A stretch of DNA of 64,000 bases from Magicicada septendecula (taxonomy: Eukaryota; Arthropoda; Insecta; Hemiptera; Cicadidae), in NCBI GenBank assembly GCA_034769895.1, contig CM068372.1:373073258-373137257 (forward strand). Reading direction: 5' to 3'. Below the pieces are notes generated by a model. It ran no database searches. It saw only the letters and a program-made list of their open reading frames with translations, and was not told where the DNA came from. Position 1 is the stretch's first letter; the number at the start of each line of letters is the position of its first letter. Below, one piece after another: positions 12,164 to 24,100 of the stretch. The translations under genes and the position numbers were made by a program.

Positions 12164-12749
12164 ATATCACTATTGTAATAACGACTCGTAACACTAAGTT
12201 TTTTATAAGCAAAATCGTAAAGATTTACCTTACAGCCTAAACCGGCTTTCACCTTCAATGAGGTGGTTTGCAAAGGTGGATTCTGTAGTGGTGTGGAGTG
12301 CCTTTGTGTGTTCAATGTTGTATTCAACCACCTCATTGAAGCAAACCACACATATAAAAACATCGACAATAACATGAACATTCTACACGTACACACAAAA
12401 GGCCGAAAACTAGACACTCTAGAACAATTAGAAATATACAAACACACAAAAACAAATAAAAACGACATCCTACACGAACAGACACAATTCAAATCGCACG
12501 CATTATTCGAACACATCTCACCACACACACACACAGCATCGATCTTTCGAAAATTTATCCCGTTGCCAACAACAAGACGGACAGCGCTACCTACGGCAGC
12601 CTCTGAAGAAGCCTTTTAAGGGTGAAAGCCGGTTTAGGCTGTAAGGTAAATCTTTACGATTTTACTTATAAAAAACTTAGTGTTCCGAGTCGTTATTACA
12701 ATAGTGATATTTAGTTAAGTAACGGACACGTCATGGACAACGAAATCCA
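12164..12749 (+). mobile_element. Penelope-like retroelement fragment, foldback form, copy 1
   Basis: Flanked by the 12-bp direct repeat AGATATAATTAA (12152-12163, 12750-12761). Inverted arms of about 96 bp (12164-12259 and 12618-12713) enclose a coding remnant, and a one-sided tail containing GGACACGTCATGGAC ends the element. The remnant (about 12325-12535, plus strand) contains NHLIEANHTYKNID and KGRKLDTLEQLEIYKHTKT. I recognise this block as lying near the C-terminus of insect Penelope-like proteins, in or beside the GIY-YIG endonuclease. CTGAAGAAGCC...GAAAGC at about 12602-12636 resembles a hammerhead core. Penelope elements are known for inverted or direct pseudo-LTRs and variable TSDs. 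Confidence 0.75.
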
Positions 12750-12761
12750 AGATATAATTAA

Positions 12762-12835
12762 TTCACTACCGACCCGGAACACAAAGTTTTTTATGGGTAA
12801 AAACGTAAAAGTTTTACCTTATGTAAAAGTTTTAA
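12762..12835. repeat. Short fragment of the Penelope-like terminal repeat
   Basis: TTCACTACCGACCCGGAACACAAAG and the following AAAACGTAAAAGTTTTACC block match the left end of the copy at 13504. The fragment stops after about 75 bases. A similar fragment lies near 22540-22605. Confidence 0.55.
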
Positions 12836-13490
12836 TAGTGTAGATATTTATCAAAGCCGTATTATGAGGTACTGTTCTGTACTGTTTACTGATAGAAGCT
12901 TTTCCAGGAAGTGTGTCTATAACAGCGTTGACTAATTTAAACATTTTATTACAATGAGTAGCTTCATTGATCAAGAATGGAAGTAGCTGTTAAATAGTTA
13001 TGAACTGGACTGAAAACAGCTGAATGAGCTAAGGTGCTTTCCTGGGGATCACTCTGTATGTGCAATTTTGAGCCTAGTTGTCACACTCTCCATTGGTGTT
13101 ATTTCTCTGTGATCAGTTAAAAACTAACCTGTTTAACTAGTTTTTTAAAAGCATTACTTCCTTTTATCTCTTATATGGATTAACAACATATAAATTTAAT
13201 AACTCCTATGTAGGAAATTATTAACATACACATGCATGTCTCTAATGCAACAGATCAGTTCATACATTGTATTTTTTTTAGGATCGGATAGTTGTTTGTT
13301 CTTGATAAAACACAGCACACAGTTTAAAAAAGTATGGGCCCATTTAACTACATCAGTATTTATGTATGCTGTCAAATTTGGCAAAAATTGCTACTGTTCA
13401 TATTTATAGTAAATATATAAACTAGAAACCTAACTACTCTAGATGTACATGAACATTGCACAGAATATAATACGCTCTCTGTTGAAATTT
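12836..13490. other. No gene seen
   Basis: AT-rich DNA between two Penelope-like copies with no recognisable coding frame. Confidence 0.5.
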
Positions 13491-13503
13491 ATGACACTTT
13501 TAA

Positions 13504-14225
13504 ATATAATTATTTCACTACAACTCGGAACACAAAACTTTTTATGGGTAAAAACGTAAAAGTTTTACCTTATAACCTGAACCAGTTTTCACTTTTAAAA
13601 AGCTTCTTCAGAGGTTGCCGCTGGTAGCACTGTCTGTCTTGTTGGCGACGCAATCGATTTTCAAAAGATCGATGTTGCGTGTGTAGGGTGTGATATGTTC
13701 GAATAATGCGTGTGATTTGTATTGTGTCTGTTCGTTTAGGATGTCGTTTTTATTTGTTTTCGTGTGTTTGTATATTTCCAACTGTTCTAGAGTGTCTAGT
13801 TTTAAACCACCTCATTGAAGCAAACCACACATACAAAAACATCGACAATAACATGAATATTCTACATGTACACACAAAAGGCCGAAAACTAGACACTCTA
13901 GAACAGTTGGAAATATACAAACACACGAAAACAAATAAAAATGACATCCTAAATGAACAGACACAATTCAAATCACATGCATTATTCGAACATATCACAC
14001 CCTACATACACAACATCAATCTTTTGAAAATCAATTCCGTCGCCAACAACAAGACGGACAGTGCTACTAGCGGCAACATCTGAAGAAGCTTTTTAAAAGT
14101 GAAAACCAGTTCAGGTTATAAGGTAAAACTTTTACGTTTTTATCCATAAAAAGTTCTGTGTTCCGAGTCGTAGTGAAATAATTATATTTAGTTAAGTAAT
14201 GGACACGTCATGGACAATGAAATCC
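13504..14225 (+). mobile_element. Penelope-like retroelement fragment, foldback form, copy 2
   Basis: Flanked by the 13-bp direct repeat ATGACACTTTTAA (13491-13503, 14226-14238). Inverted arms of about 300 bp (13504-13804 and 13885-14186) include part of the coding remnant itself, so the same protein segment occurs in both orientations around an 80-base loop. The plus-strand remnant (about 13806-14083) repeats the NHLIEANHTYKNID and RKLDTLEQLEIYKH blocks of copy 1. The tail again ends with GGACACGTCATGGAC. The structure suggests 5' truncation with an inverted partial copy, as known for Penelope elements. Confidence 0.78.
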
Positions 14226-14238
14226 ATGACACTTTTAA

Positions 14239-14910
14239 CTGCGTAATGTTTTCATATATTATTTTACAGTTTAGTTATTCTGTTTTGGTGGTTGTGGAGC
14301 GCTGCAACCATAACACCAGCCGCCATTGCTAAAGAGTTACCGGTACAGTGAAATATTTTACAGTCTGAATGTCTATGCGAAGTACTGACTGGTGGAGTTT
14401 GTTTCTGGGTATGTGAGAAAAACAAAAATCATATACGTATACAAAGTAACTTGGCAAATTTCACTTCATGCCACAAGTCGAGGAATAAACAGCTGAGACA
14501 GACTAATTATTACTGTTGTATTCTAGGGTTGAATGCAAAAACTAACATCACCTATGTTTTTACTGTCTGTAAAACCTCAGCATTATCAGCTACTTAAGTG
14601 TTCGAGGTAGAGAAAACTATAGTGATTCTGACTGTGCAATACAAGTGCATATAGGTATTGATTTTTGTAAAAGTACATTATTTTATACTGGAATTATCAA
14701 ACTGTTTAAGCAAAAAATTGTTTGTTTTAAGTGTTTAATATGAAGACTATCCAAAACCACATAACTGTTTATTGTAATACAAACAGATGTTTGGAATTGC
14801 AAAAGCTGCTGTTGTGCAGTCATGCAATTTAGTCAGCAGTTGCCACTGTGTGTTACAGTATTATGATTGGCATAGGCTTCTATCAGTGAACAGTCACTTA
14901 ACCTCATGAT
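14239..14910. other. No gene seen; possible upstream exon of the 15001 frame
   Basis: No coding frame. The stretch ends at GAT|GTAAGT (14911), a good splice-donor match 80 bases before the acceptor used below, so it could contain a noncoding 5' exon. Its start cannot be placed. Confidence 0.3.
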
Positions 14911-14990
14911 GTAAGTGGTTTTTCTAATTACATTATGCCTTCAGAGGGTAAAAATAATAGTTGTTCTGAAATTATGTTTTTTTTTTGCAG
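14911..14990 (+). other. Candidate 80-bp intron in a 5' UTR
   Basis: Donor GTAAGT at 14911 and acceptor TTTTTTTTGCAG ending at 14990, with a long pyrimidine tract. Length is within the usual range for small insect introns. The exons are not otherwise proven. Confidence 0.4.
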
Positions 14991-15000
14991 GTATTCCAAA

Positions 15001-15165
15001 ATGAGTTACATTGTAGACCAAATGTTCCCTGCGACACACAAAAGTGGTCAGCTGTTAGATGATTTCTCCCAGTTCTACTATTGGCGGGAACCTATTCCAG
15101 AATTGGATCTTGATGCGATCACATCAAAAGTCACTGATTCTGTTCCTAGTCAAGTCTCGAGTTAA
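15001..15165 (+). CDS. Candidate host gene: 54-residue protein, unknown function
   Basis: The ATG at 15001 has a good context (CCAAAATGA) and lies ten bases after a strong splice acceptor. The 54-residue product contains MSYIVDQMFPATHKSGQLL and FSQFYYWREPIPELDLDAI: a balanced, non-repetitive composition, unlike the chance frames around it. There is no signal peptide or membrane segment. A 3' UTR-like stretch with several poly(A) signals follows. The frame extends upstream to 14935, but that part runs through the pyrimidine tract, so I chose 15001. I do not recognise the protein. It may be a complete microprotein or the last coding exon of a larger gene whose upstream exons lie before the Penelope insertions. 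Confidence 0.5.
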   Translation: MSYIVDQMFPATHKSGQLLDDFSQFYYWREPIPELDLDAITSKVTDSVPSQVSS

Positions 15166-15996
15166 AGAAAAAAATGTACCCAGTCATGTAATCTTGTAAT
15201 TCCAGTATTTAAAATACTCTGATGAAATAATAACGTTAAGTAGATAATAAATAAACACGTATAGAATAAGCACACAGCAGCAGCACGTAGTGTGGCTGTT
15301 TATACGTAGATAGCATCGTGTTGAATATGAAATTGATACACTGCAGTTTTATAAAAAAAAGCTTCTAAAATGTTCTGTATTTAAATGATTATGACAATGA
15401 TATCTGGCTAGTTGAGTATATGGTATATGCGAAATGATATATGTTTGTGTGTTGTTGTTGGCCCTTAGAGCAATTTCCCTGACAACACATGTGGATATAA
15501 TTTTTCTAGTACGTGCTTCAAGTACCTCCAGACAGATTTAAACAGCATATAAATGGATGTCGAGTTTATAATTCCATTTGTTTTTCTGTTTTAAAAATAA
15601 ATAAAAAATTAATGTGGTGCTTGTTACTATTATTAGTAGGTTATTACTGTGAAGAATTTTACAAATACGTTTGTCAATACATTTGTGTACAAGTTTTGTT
15701 ATTACTACACACATTGTTTTGTATAATTTTTCATATATAAGAATGAACGTGTAAATTTATGTTTATAATTATTCGTACTAGTAGTTTTTTAATTATTTAT
15801 CATCGGCATTAATTTTTGTACCTTTATTTTTATGAGTAAATATTCTGTTTATATGTTAAAATGTATATATGAATACGTCGGCACCGATTAAAGCATGTGA
15901 TTTAATAAATATTATGCTGTGGTTTTTTAATCATTTTTTTGAAATTGGATGTTCCTTCCTATTATTCCTTCTACAATGGGACCGCAGGTATAAGAA
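15166..15996 (+). other. Probable 3' UTR with multiple poly(A) signals
   Basis: AT-rich sequence without coding frames. AATAAA hexamers occur near 15246-15255 (overlapping pair), 15598-15603 and 15904-15909. This fits alternative polyadenylation of the 15001 frame but is not proof. Confidence 0.4.
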
Positions 15997-16002
15997 CATT
16001 AA

Positions 16003-16766
16003 AGCTCGATGCACACATCCAGTTTTTTACTGTGCGGTACCGCTGCGTGCCCGCAAGTGTGGCATGGAGTACTGGAAGGCATACGAGTCACTGCACACAT
16101 ACTTCTGGCAATGTTGCGGTGATGCTGCGGCCTGTGTGTGGATTTTTCACCACAGTTCCCCTCCTTACCGTAGCAGTGCCACACACACTACTCCGGCTCT
16201 CAGTATACTGTTGTCTGTTGAGCAATACACACAACCGGTGATCTAACGTAAGCGTAGTTATGGCTGGATCAATTTCTAAAGATCTTCTGGACATAGAGCT
16301 GTTCATTTGTGAAATAAAAAAATATCCTTAGCTATCATCAGGAATAGTAGTAATACAGCTAACATTTCCTGTGGCAGTACAGACAGTCTCATTCACATAT
16401 CTTGTTGCTTATTTTCCCTTCAAACTCATCAAATTACACTCATTCGAAAGTAATTGGAAAATTTATCTGAATGTTCATTTTAACCACCAAAAGCCATACA
16501 AAATCTACCTCTAATAAGTCTTGAATCAGTAAATGGGTGCACCCAAAACTATCTCCTATTCCAAATAAAACATCTGTACACCAAATAAGAGAACATTACA
16601 CGTTTTCTATGAATTAAATCCACGGCTGTACGTAGCAAAATTTGGCTGCCGATTGTGGCTAGGTGACTTTAGTCACACGCGTGTGTGTGTATCGAGCCTG
16701 CGTTTTGCATGGCAACGTGCACGCAGCGCCACCGCACAGTAAAAAACCTGATGTGTGCATCGGGCC
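16003..16766. mobile_element. TTAA-flanked MITE with ~55-bp inverted ends
   Basis: The left end AGCTCGATGCACACATCC and the inverted right end GGCCCGATGCACACATCAGG continue to match through GTTTTTTACTGTGCGGT and GCTGCGTGC. TTAA lies at both borders (15999-16002, 16767-16770), which suggests piggyBac-type mobilisation. The GC-richer interior has overlapping open frames on both strands but no recognisable protein. Confidence 0.85.
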
Positions 16767-16971
16767 TTAATGATAACAGTCTGCGCCTCATCCTCTCTGT
16801 TCATTCAGTTACTTGACTCTCTCCATTCAATTGCCAGACAGCATAAGTCTACTACATATACCTCCTGTTGTGCATTTGTTTCTGGAGAGTGGTGGGGTGT
16901 TCCTACACATACAAATGCACCACACAGCAGATGTGTTTTAGCACAGGTTTGTTTATCTGTGGTTCCCTTAT

Positions 16972-19869
16972 CAAGGTTCTTACAGGTTTAACAAATATTT
17001 TTTCCATGACAATTCCAGGACATTTCCATGACAAAATCTAGATTTTCAAGGACACTCGCGGCACTCAAAATACACACTCGCGACATTCAAAATACCCAAA
17101 GTCAAAGATTTAATGATAAATAGTTTTATTTCTTGCATTGTATATAATTATATACAAACCTAAGATACATCTATATTAGTCAAGCTATTTTAAGTCAAAA
17201 ATAAAAATATTTTTTTTTATAAAATATCCCCAACCATAAGAGGCCGGTTGAAAACAAAATTTCAATGCACTTTACAAACTTTTCTTTTTAATTTTTGAAT
17301 ATAAGAATATTGCATTGAGTTTAATGTTGAAATAGGAAACTGGTTTGGCTGACACATAACTGAAAGACTCAAGAATTACAGGAATTATTATATTCATACA
17401 TAACAACTAAGATCTTTAAAAGATAAAATGGGCAAGTCATTGAAATTTTGTTTCTGGATGGGGTATGGCCAAGGGAAAGTTTATTATTCAAAAACATCTT
17501 AATTAATATCTTAAAGGTACCCTTCTTATTATTCTAGAACGACTTAACTACATCACGTTATTTTAGTCTTTAATTAAAGGAGGGAGATATCAGGCTACCG
17601 GTACTTAAATTGCTACAGTATTGCACAACTTAACATTCTTTGGATAGCTCAATAATCTCTTTGTTTATTTTTTCAACATCAGCTGCCATTTGAGTTGTCT
17701 TTAACCTAAAAGAATTTGATTTAGCCAGCAATGTAAAGTCTTTCTTGTTTTCAGCTTTCAGTGCCACTGCATCAGCTTCTTTTGTCATTGTCTCAATGGC
17801 ATTTTCAAGATCCAACTTTCTTTTCTTCATAGACTTTAATTTTTCAGTTTTTGAAGTTCTTTTCTTGGTTTTTTCCTCTTTCTTCTTTTGGTCATCTAGA
17901 TAGTTTTGATATCTCATTCTCGCAGATCGGGCATATGACAGAAGTTCTTTGGTAATAGGAACTTCATGTAAATCAACACTTTTCAATTCATCACACACCA
18001 ATCGAAGAACTACCAAACTTTCTTCTTTGAAGTTTTCCACAACTATTTCTTTATTTAAAGAAAACCCTCGTTCAACCGAAGCCTGTCCGTGGGAGAGGGT
18101 TAAGACTATCTTAATAACCTTCCACAAATGGGAATATTGTTTCTTAGCCCCAATGATGTCATAGTAGAAGGAATCTATCCTGTCTTTGGACTTTTCAAAC
18201 TTGCTGAACTCTGTTATTGGGCATTCTGTAAAAAGCAGCTTCAGTTCAGATAGAGCACTATCATAGTTTATTGGGAGCATAATTTTTCTTTTCTGAAGTT
18301 CTTGTAGTAATTTTGTGAAAGTTTCAATGGTTTTTGATTTATCTACTACCACTGACTTAGGTTCGAGACACCTGGCAAATCTGACGACTGGATATTTCAA
18401 GGGGTTCTTGTCTATTACTTTCTTTACTACAGCCTTCAAAAACATTTGGCATTCCAGCTTAAACACCGACACTTCTTTTTCATTGACTTTCTTTTCTTTC
18501 TAAAGCTTGCTTAAGATTTCTCTGATGGCAAACCCTGTCTCAACTTTGTTAGAGAATTGCAGATTTTCTTTTTTATCAAAATCAACTGAACACAGAGCAA
18601 AATCAGTATTACTTTTATCAAGAACGTCCTTCTTAACAAATAGAGACATGAGGTTGTAGAGCAATTTCAAAACATCAATAGCTTGGAAAGGTAACATAGA
18701 CTCATCTGTTTGATAACCTTTCAGGTAAGGCTGCATTTGTTTGCCTACAAAAGAAAAGAAGCTAAGCTTGGCAACTACTAGAGGTTCTTTAGTTGCCTCT
18801 TTTACAATCTGAAAAGATTTTGACACCACCTCAGACCGTGGTTTGTCTTTATAAGAGTCAATAAACTTTACTACAGAAGGCCAAATTGTTATGGCTCGGT
18901 CACTCACAGCTACATCCTCAACCCACCTTGTAGCACAAAATTTAAGTGGCATCAACCCAGTTTCATTGAGAGCTAAGAAATCGCTTCTCCTAGCAGGTGA
19001 ATCTTTCAATATTTGCCACAATGCTCTCAAGAGGGTGGCTAAGTCCCAACCTGTATGCTCAGCTCCAACTTCAAAGGATCTGTGAAGAGTATGAATGCTA
19101 CAGCTACCAATATCAATGAGCCGGGGGTATTCAGGGTACATGGTTTCTCTATTCATAATAAGATCCTTCAATGCTTTTAAATTTACATTTGGCCCGTCCA
19201 TACCTATTTGAAGCAACTTTGCTGAATTCAATTTTTCCATGGCCCCTTGAAGAGCTTTGACTAAATCAGCGGCTTTGGCATGTCCCAGAAATTGAGAATC
19301 CAAGTATCTGCTTGTTACTATCTGCGCTTCTTCATCCCAAAACCTGATAATATCTACTTGATCTTTTTGAATAAACTTGTTTATACTGGCCATCAAAGCA
19401 CAACGAGAAAAATTAACACTTAGAAATGTGTTGATACAATTTGTCTTTAAAGTACTGTGCAATCCCAAAACAAAGTAAGTATGAACACTTAGTTGGTGCA
19501 CATGAAAAGCTTTTGGCAATTTCACTGTCAGGAAACATTGTTGAAAAAAGGTTGTTGAGGCCATTGCAAAAATTTTTTGGTAAAAACAAATGGAAATATT
19601 TTGACAAACTAGCTTCTTTGATTCTGTTGATCACCCAACCATCCTCCCATATTTAGCACATGAACTGCTGTCAATTAACTTGTATACAAGAAAACATAAT
19701 TTTTCTGGGACGTGAGTGAAAAAACATCCTTTTCAACTCTTAGCAATAATATGAAGAAAATTCCATGACAAAAAACAAAAATCCATGACAAATCAGAAAA
19801 TTCCAGGTATTCCAGGACATTTATCAAATTTCAGGTATTCCAGGTTTTCCAGGACGCGTATGAACCCTG
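16972..19869 (-). mobile_element. hAT DNA transposon with decayed transposase
   Basis: The right end, read inverted, is CAGGGTTCATACGCGTCCTGG, a hAT-type terminus. The left end CAAGGTTCTTACAGG is a diverged match. Just inside both ends are repeats of TTCCATGACA and TTCCAGGACA. The element encodes a minus-strand hAT transposase (17630-19634). The expected 8-bp TSD is not clean: the flanks share only CTTAT (16967-16971 and 19870-19874). Confidence 0.8.
17630..19634 (-). pseudogene. hAT-family transposase, broken
   Basis: The minus-strand reading starts around 19634 with MFPDSEIAKSFSCAPTKCSY, a conserved N-terminal block of a hAT subgroup. A frameshift near 19413 leads to the central region (IIRFWDEEAQIVTSRYLDSQF, MDGPNVNLKALKDLI, CATRWVEDVAV). 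An in-frame TAG at 18500-18502 interrupts it. The C-terminal part includes LTLSHGQASVERGFSLNKE, the hAT dimerisation region, followed by a Lys-rich coiled-coil tail. No BED zinc finger was seen at the N-terminus. The product would be about 650 residues if intact. Two clear breaks make it non-functional. Confidence 0.85.
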
Positions 19870-19874
19870 CTTAT

Positions 19875-20905
19875 AGATATCAGTTTGTACTATGTGTAAT
19901 ATAATCAGCCCAGCGTGAGTAAACTAACTCTTGCTCTCTGAAATTAAGTGAGTGCAAGTTTGTCTTCAGTCCACTATAGAAATGTGGCTAGATTTTTTGG
20001 CACCCAGGACAATGAAATACTTGGCTACCTCTCTCCCACGACAATTAAAAGGAAACAAAAGAAAAAAAAAAAGGCCCATCGACTAGACAACTTACTTGAT
20101 AACTGCAATTGTGTAAACTTTTGGACAAAAACATAGACAAAAAAGTTTTACATAAATAATTAAAATTTATCTTTTCTGACTTAATTTCCAAAAAGTCAAT
20201 TATTATATCACTGTAATTTAAAGGTGAAGCAATGAAGTTTTCAATTAAAAGTACTATTACGGGGTTTTGATCTAAAATCCTCAAATTCTAGTTAATCTGT
20301 TTCTAACTCAACAAAATGTTACTTTTACAATTTATATTACATTATCCTCTGGTGAGTTTTGGGCAAGTAGAAATCATAGGAAATTAATTGATGCAAAATT
20401 ATACTGAAAGCTACAATTCACCTTGTTCTCCTTGAAGAAATTTGCTAAAGGGCAGGCAGGTCCCTAAGAAGGAAAATGGTTGGAAGGAAATAGGGATTAC
20501 CTGCTTAATACACTTACAATAATTCTCGGCCTTGGAAATTTGGGGGCATGAAAGTTTCTAAGATGCTGTAACCATGTCTAGTATTTCATGAGTACACATG
20601 CTGCTCAGTCATGCCTGACTCAATATGCACTGAGAATACAGCTGGGAGCTTCCAACAGAGCATGCAAATCAATCTTTGCACTTCCAACAAAAGAAATCAA
20701 AATATGCGACTCAAAATACCAAACAAGTACCATTACCAAATTCCAATTAATTTTAAGTTTAATAAATGGTATTTCACAAGAAACTGTTGACACTAGTACA
20801 GTAAGAAAAATTTGTAAAGCCACTGCAGTGATATGTAGACTTCTAATTGTGTTGAAATATATTGTAGCATTTTCTGATGTATAAAATCCAATCGTATTAA
20901 AGTGT
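19875..20905. other. No gene seen
   Basis: About 1 kb with short frames only (for example 20588-20884), none recognisable. It ends in the ATGT target site of the next element. Confidence 0.5.
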
Positions 20906-21678
20906 ATGTTGTAACGGTACAGAATTGTGTGCTCCTATAGTTTCAATGTAATTCAGTTTTAATTTTTAATTGTTAGTATTCACCTGTGAGGTGCCCCAGT
21001 GTAACCAGCAACATACACTGTTATCATAAATTGTTGATGTCTGGAGACAGCCAAGCCAGACGTATTACGTAATAGCCCCACCAGCAGTCTTTGTATGTGA
21101 ATCGCAGTATCCAGTCTATCACCTAGGGATGGCAACATTGATTGGTATATCGATATATTGGTCTTCCGATATATCGTAACGGCTATATCGATATATCCGA
21201 TATATTGCTTGAAATATATCGATATATTACGATATATCGGTAAATTTATAACACCTCTTGGATCTTATGACTGTCAATGCTCCATTGTATATTTGTGTAC
21301 CTTTTCATAACTTCATGTTCATCATTCTTTTATGGAGACGTTTATGTGAAGAGTAAGAGATTCATTTTAGGTAAACTGGTTAAATGAACCCTAAAATCAT
21401 GATTTCTAAATAAACGGTTTGCAGTTTCGTAAGAATGTATGGCTTGTGAACTTCATACATACATAGTACTGTAACTAATGTTTAGTCTTGTTTTGTAGAC
21501 TAAACATGAACACAACACTTGCCATTGTTTTGTAATTTTGTAACCAGTGACTTATCGAGTTGTATCTGTTGCAATGTTTCTCCAAAGTCGAGCCTAGACA
21601 TCAACAATCGTATATTTTGGAATGTCTACACTTGGTGTACATGTTACGATTCACGAAAAAGCGTAGTAGTATATGGTT

Positions 21679-23186
21679 TAGAGGTGGGCTAAACTGTTAT
21701 TTTAAAATACTAGGTATGAAAATACCGTTCCAAAAAAATAACAGGTACAAATACCTGTTATTATATACTATGTATACATAACCTATATTATCCTTTGTAA
21801 GTAACTCGTTTTGAGTTTCCTGCAGGTCTCCTATGTAATATCTTCAAATAAATACACCAAGTAGGTTTATTTTCACCTAGATAAACCTATTAATATATTA
21901 ATAAACCTACTTGGTGTGTATTATTTGAAGATATTATATAACCTATACTATATAATTTGTTAGAAGAAATAAATTGTAACTAAAAGTATTAACAGTGTTA
22001 CTTTACACTGTGACTTTATTAAACTATTACTGTTTAAATGAAAATAAGAAACAAGAGAATTTATAGGCCTATCTCCCTTTGGGAATACCAATTTAAGTTT
22101 TCACTAGTAGTAAACAAACTAACATTGGTTAGACAAATCAGTTGCAAAACTCGGGGCAATTAAATAATTTAGAGTAGGCCTACACGTCATACCACGAAAA
22201 ATAATGTGAAAAAACATCAGAAACGTATAATAAAAACATAACAGTAAGCCACAAGAGTGAATGAGAATAAACAAAATTTTCCAAATAAAAATAAAAAAAA
22301 CATTGTAATAAAATAAATATAAATACAAACTTATAAATAATAAGCAACAACAAAAGTCAATTAAATGCATTACAGATATTTAAGGAACAGAACTAGATAA
22401 AGTGCATAAATGTCCATTACAACAATCTCATCATTTACGTGAGATGTGGTAGTGAAGTTAAAATCACATTAATAAAAAGTATAATATAGCTTATCAACAT
22501 CAGCCACTCTATAGGTTATAACTCAATATAATTAAATTCAACTATTTCACTAATGATCGGAACATAAAGTTTTTTTTGAGTAAAAACAAAGTTTTACCAA
22601 CCGATTTTAGTTACAAGTTGGTGACTAGTATAATATATGATTATTAGCATATAATCTGTATTATATATCTGCATATCACACGAGAATAAATGTAACAGCA
22701 GGATAGTTTATTTCCTTTATTAAAAACAGCTCCGTCTCTTTGCGCAGAATGAAGTATACAGGACGAAAAAGTGGCTCATACTAGTTCTTCCTCGAAATAT
22801 GCTTGATACTACCTGTTCCTGAAATACTAGGTGTTCCTGAAATATTAGGTGTTACTAAAATACTACTGTTACTCTGGAACGCGTTGTTCCTTGTGTATCG
22901 GTGATACCACTAGTATTTGAAATACCTAATATTTTAAATACGCGTTACTGGCTGTTCCTTGCGTTCCAGCGATATTTTTGTACGCCTAGTATTTGTACGC
23001 CTTGGTTTACATGATCTTGCGTACATTTTGTGTGTGGGTGCGTAGGGGGTGTGCCTTGACTGGAACAGCGAGGGCGGCGTGTCTCGACTCGGAATAGCGT
23101 CCCCGCGAATAACAGGTATTTGAACTTTTCAGTCACTGTTACATCCGTTCCAAAATACCTATTACAGGTATATCGGCCCACCTCTA
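21679..23186. mobile_element. Nested hAT-type element, 8-bp TSD ATATGGTT
   Basis: Termini TAGAGGTGGGC and inverted GCCCACCTCTA, flanked by ATATGGTT (21671-21678, 23187-23194). It is 1.5 kb and noncoding. Subterminal sequence near each end contains AATACCTGTTATT-like blocks, in opposite orientations. It lies inside the 21124-24337 element, so it is younger than that insertion. Confidence 0.85.
21838..21938. repeat. Inverted repeat (hairpin) within the nested element
   Basis: A left arm containing AAATACACCAAGTAGGTTTA is mirrored by TAAACCTACTTGGTGTGTAT on the right, each about 33-35 bases and starting or ending with TATCTTCAAAT. A spacer of about 28 bases separates them. No TSD was identified. 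Confidence 0.7.
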
Positions 23187-23339
23187 ATATGGTTGACATT
23201 GCTCTGGCATCATAGCAATAGTAACACGTGTAAGAGCCAGACAGTACCATTGAGTGGACAATAGAATACAATTTACTCTAATTACTGTGACTTTTTTCAT
23301 TGAATTTAGATTTTCTATTCATTTTTTATTTTTTGCATA

Positions 23340-24100
23340 ATGGCTTGTAACAAAAGATTCTACACTGCTGAAGAAATATTAGCAGAGTTTCGAAGGCAAG
23401 AAGAAGAAGACTCAGACTTAGAAGAAGAAGATTTTGACAAAGAAGTTTCCGAGACTGAAGATAACATTCTTATGGACAACGATAACGAAGATGACGAGTT
23501 CGACTTAGCTGAAGGGACACAGGATTGTAGCAGTGCTGATGATCGAAATGCCTATGAAAACACTGATGATGACAGGATTTTTGAATTGGGGAAAGACGAA
23601 GAAACCATCTGGATGAACAAACCGGTACGCTCCAAATTTTAATGAATCTCATCTTTAAATGTTATCACACACCTGCCCGGACCAAAAGGAAATGCTCGAG
23701 GGATCGTTGATGAGGTACAATTGTTTTCTTTATTTGTAACCGATGAGATGCTGGAAAAAATTGTTCTCCACACTAACAGTGAAATAGAAAGATCGAAGAT
23801 CAAATACCAATCTGTACAGTGGTTTACATCTCCCACAAACCTGCTAGAGATAAGAGCTCTTATTGGGCTGTTGTATATGAGCGGTGTTTTGAAGAACTCT
23901 GATTTATGTCTTGATGATATGTTTTCTGTAATCTATGGACCGGCTGTATTTCGCTGTTCAATGTCACAGAAAAGATTCTCTTTTCTAATCCAGAACTTAC
24001 GATTTGACGACAAAACTACGAGAGATCCAAGGAAGGATAAATTTGAGGCGTTTCGAGACCTTACCTTGCATGCGTAAAAGTCCACCTTACCGTTAGAGGG
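23340..24100 (+). pseudogene. piggyBac-type transposase N-terminal fragment
   Basis: The frame from ATG 23340 begins with a strongly acidic region (EEEDSDLEEEDFDKE) and stops at 23642. A second frame (23721-24077) continues with FVTDEMLEKIVLHTNSEIE, EIRALIGLLYMSGVLK and FRCSMSQKRFSFLIQNLRFD, the recognisable first part of the piggyBac (DDE_Tnp_1_7) fold. The catalytic aspartates lie downstream in this family and are absent. The element's right end, CCGTTAGAGGG, is followed by TTAA (24101-24104). I could not find the matching left end, so only the 3' border is defined. Confidence 0.75.

Noticed and set aside
12160-12534. Cys-rich minus-strand frame opposite the Penelope-like remnant
   Set aside because: The plus strand carries the recognisable protein block; the Cys pattern comes from ACA/GCA repeats read backwards.
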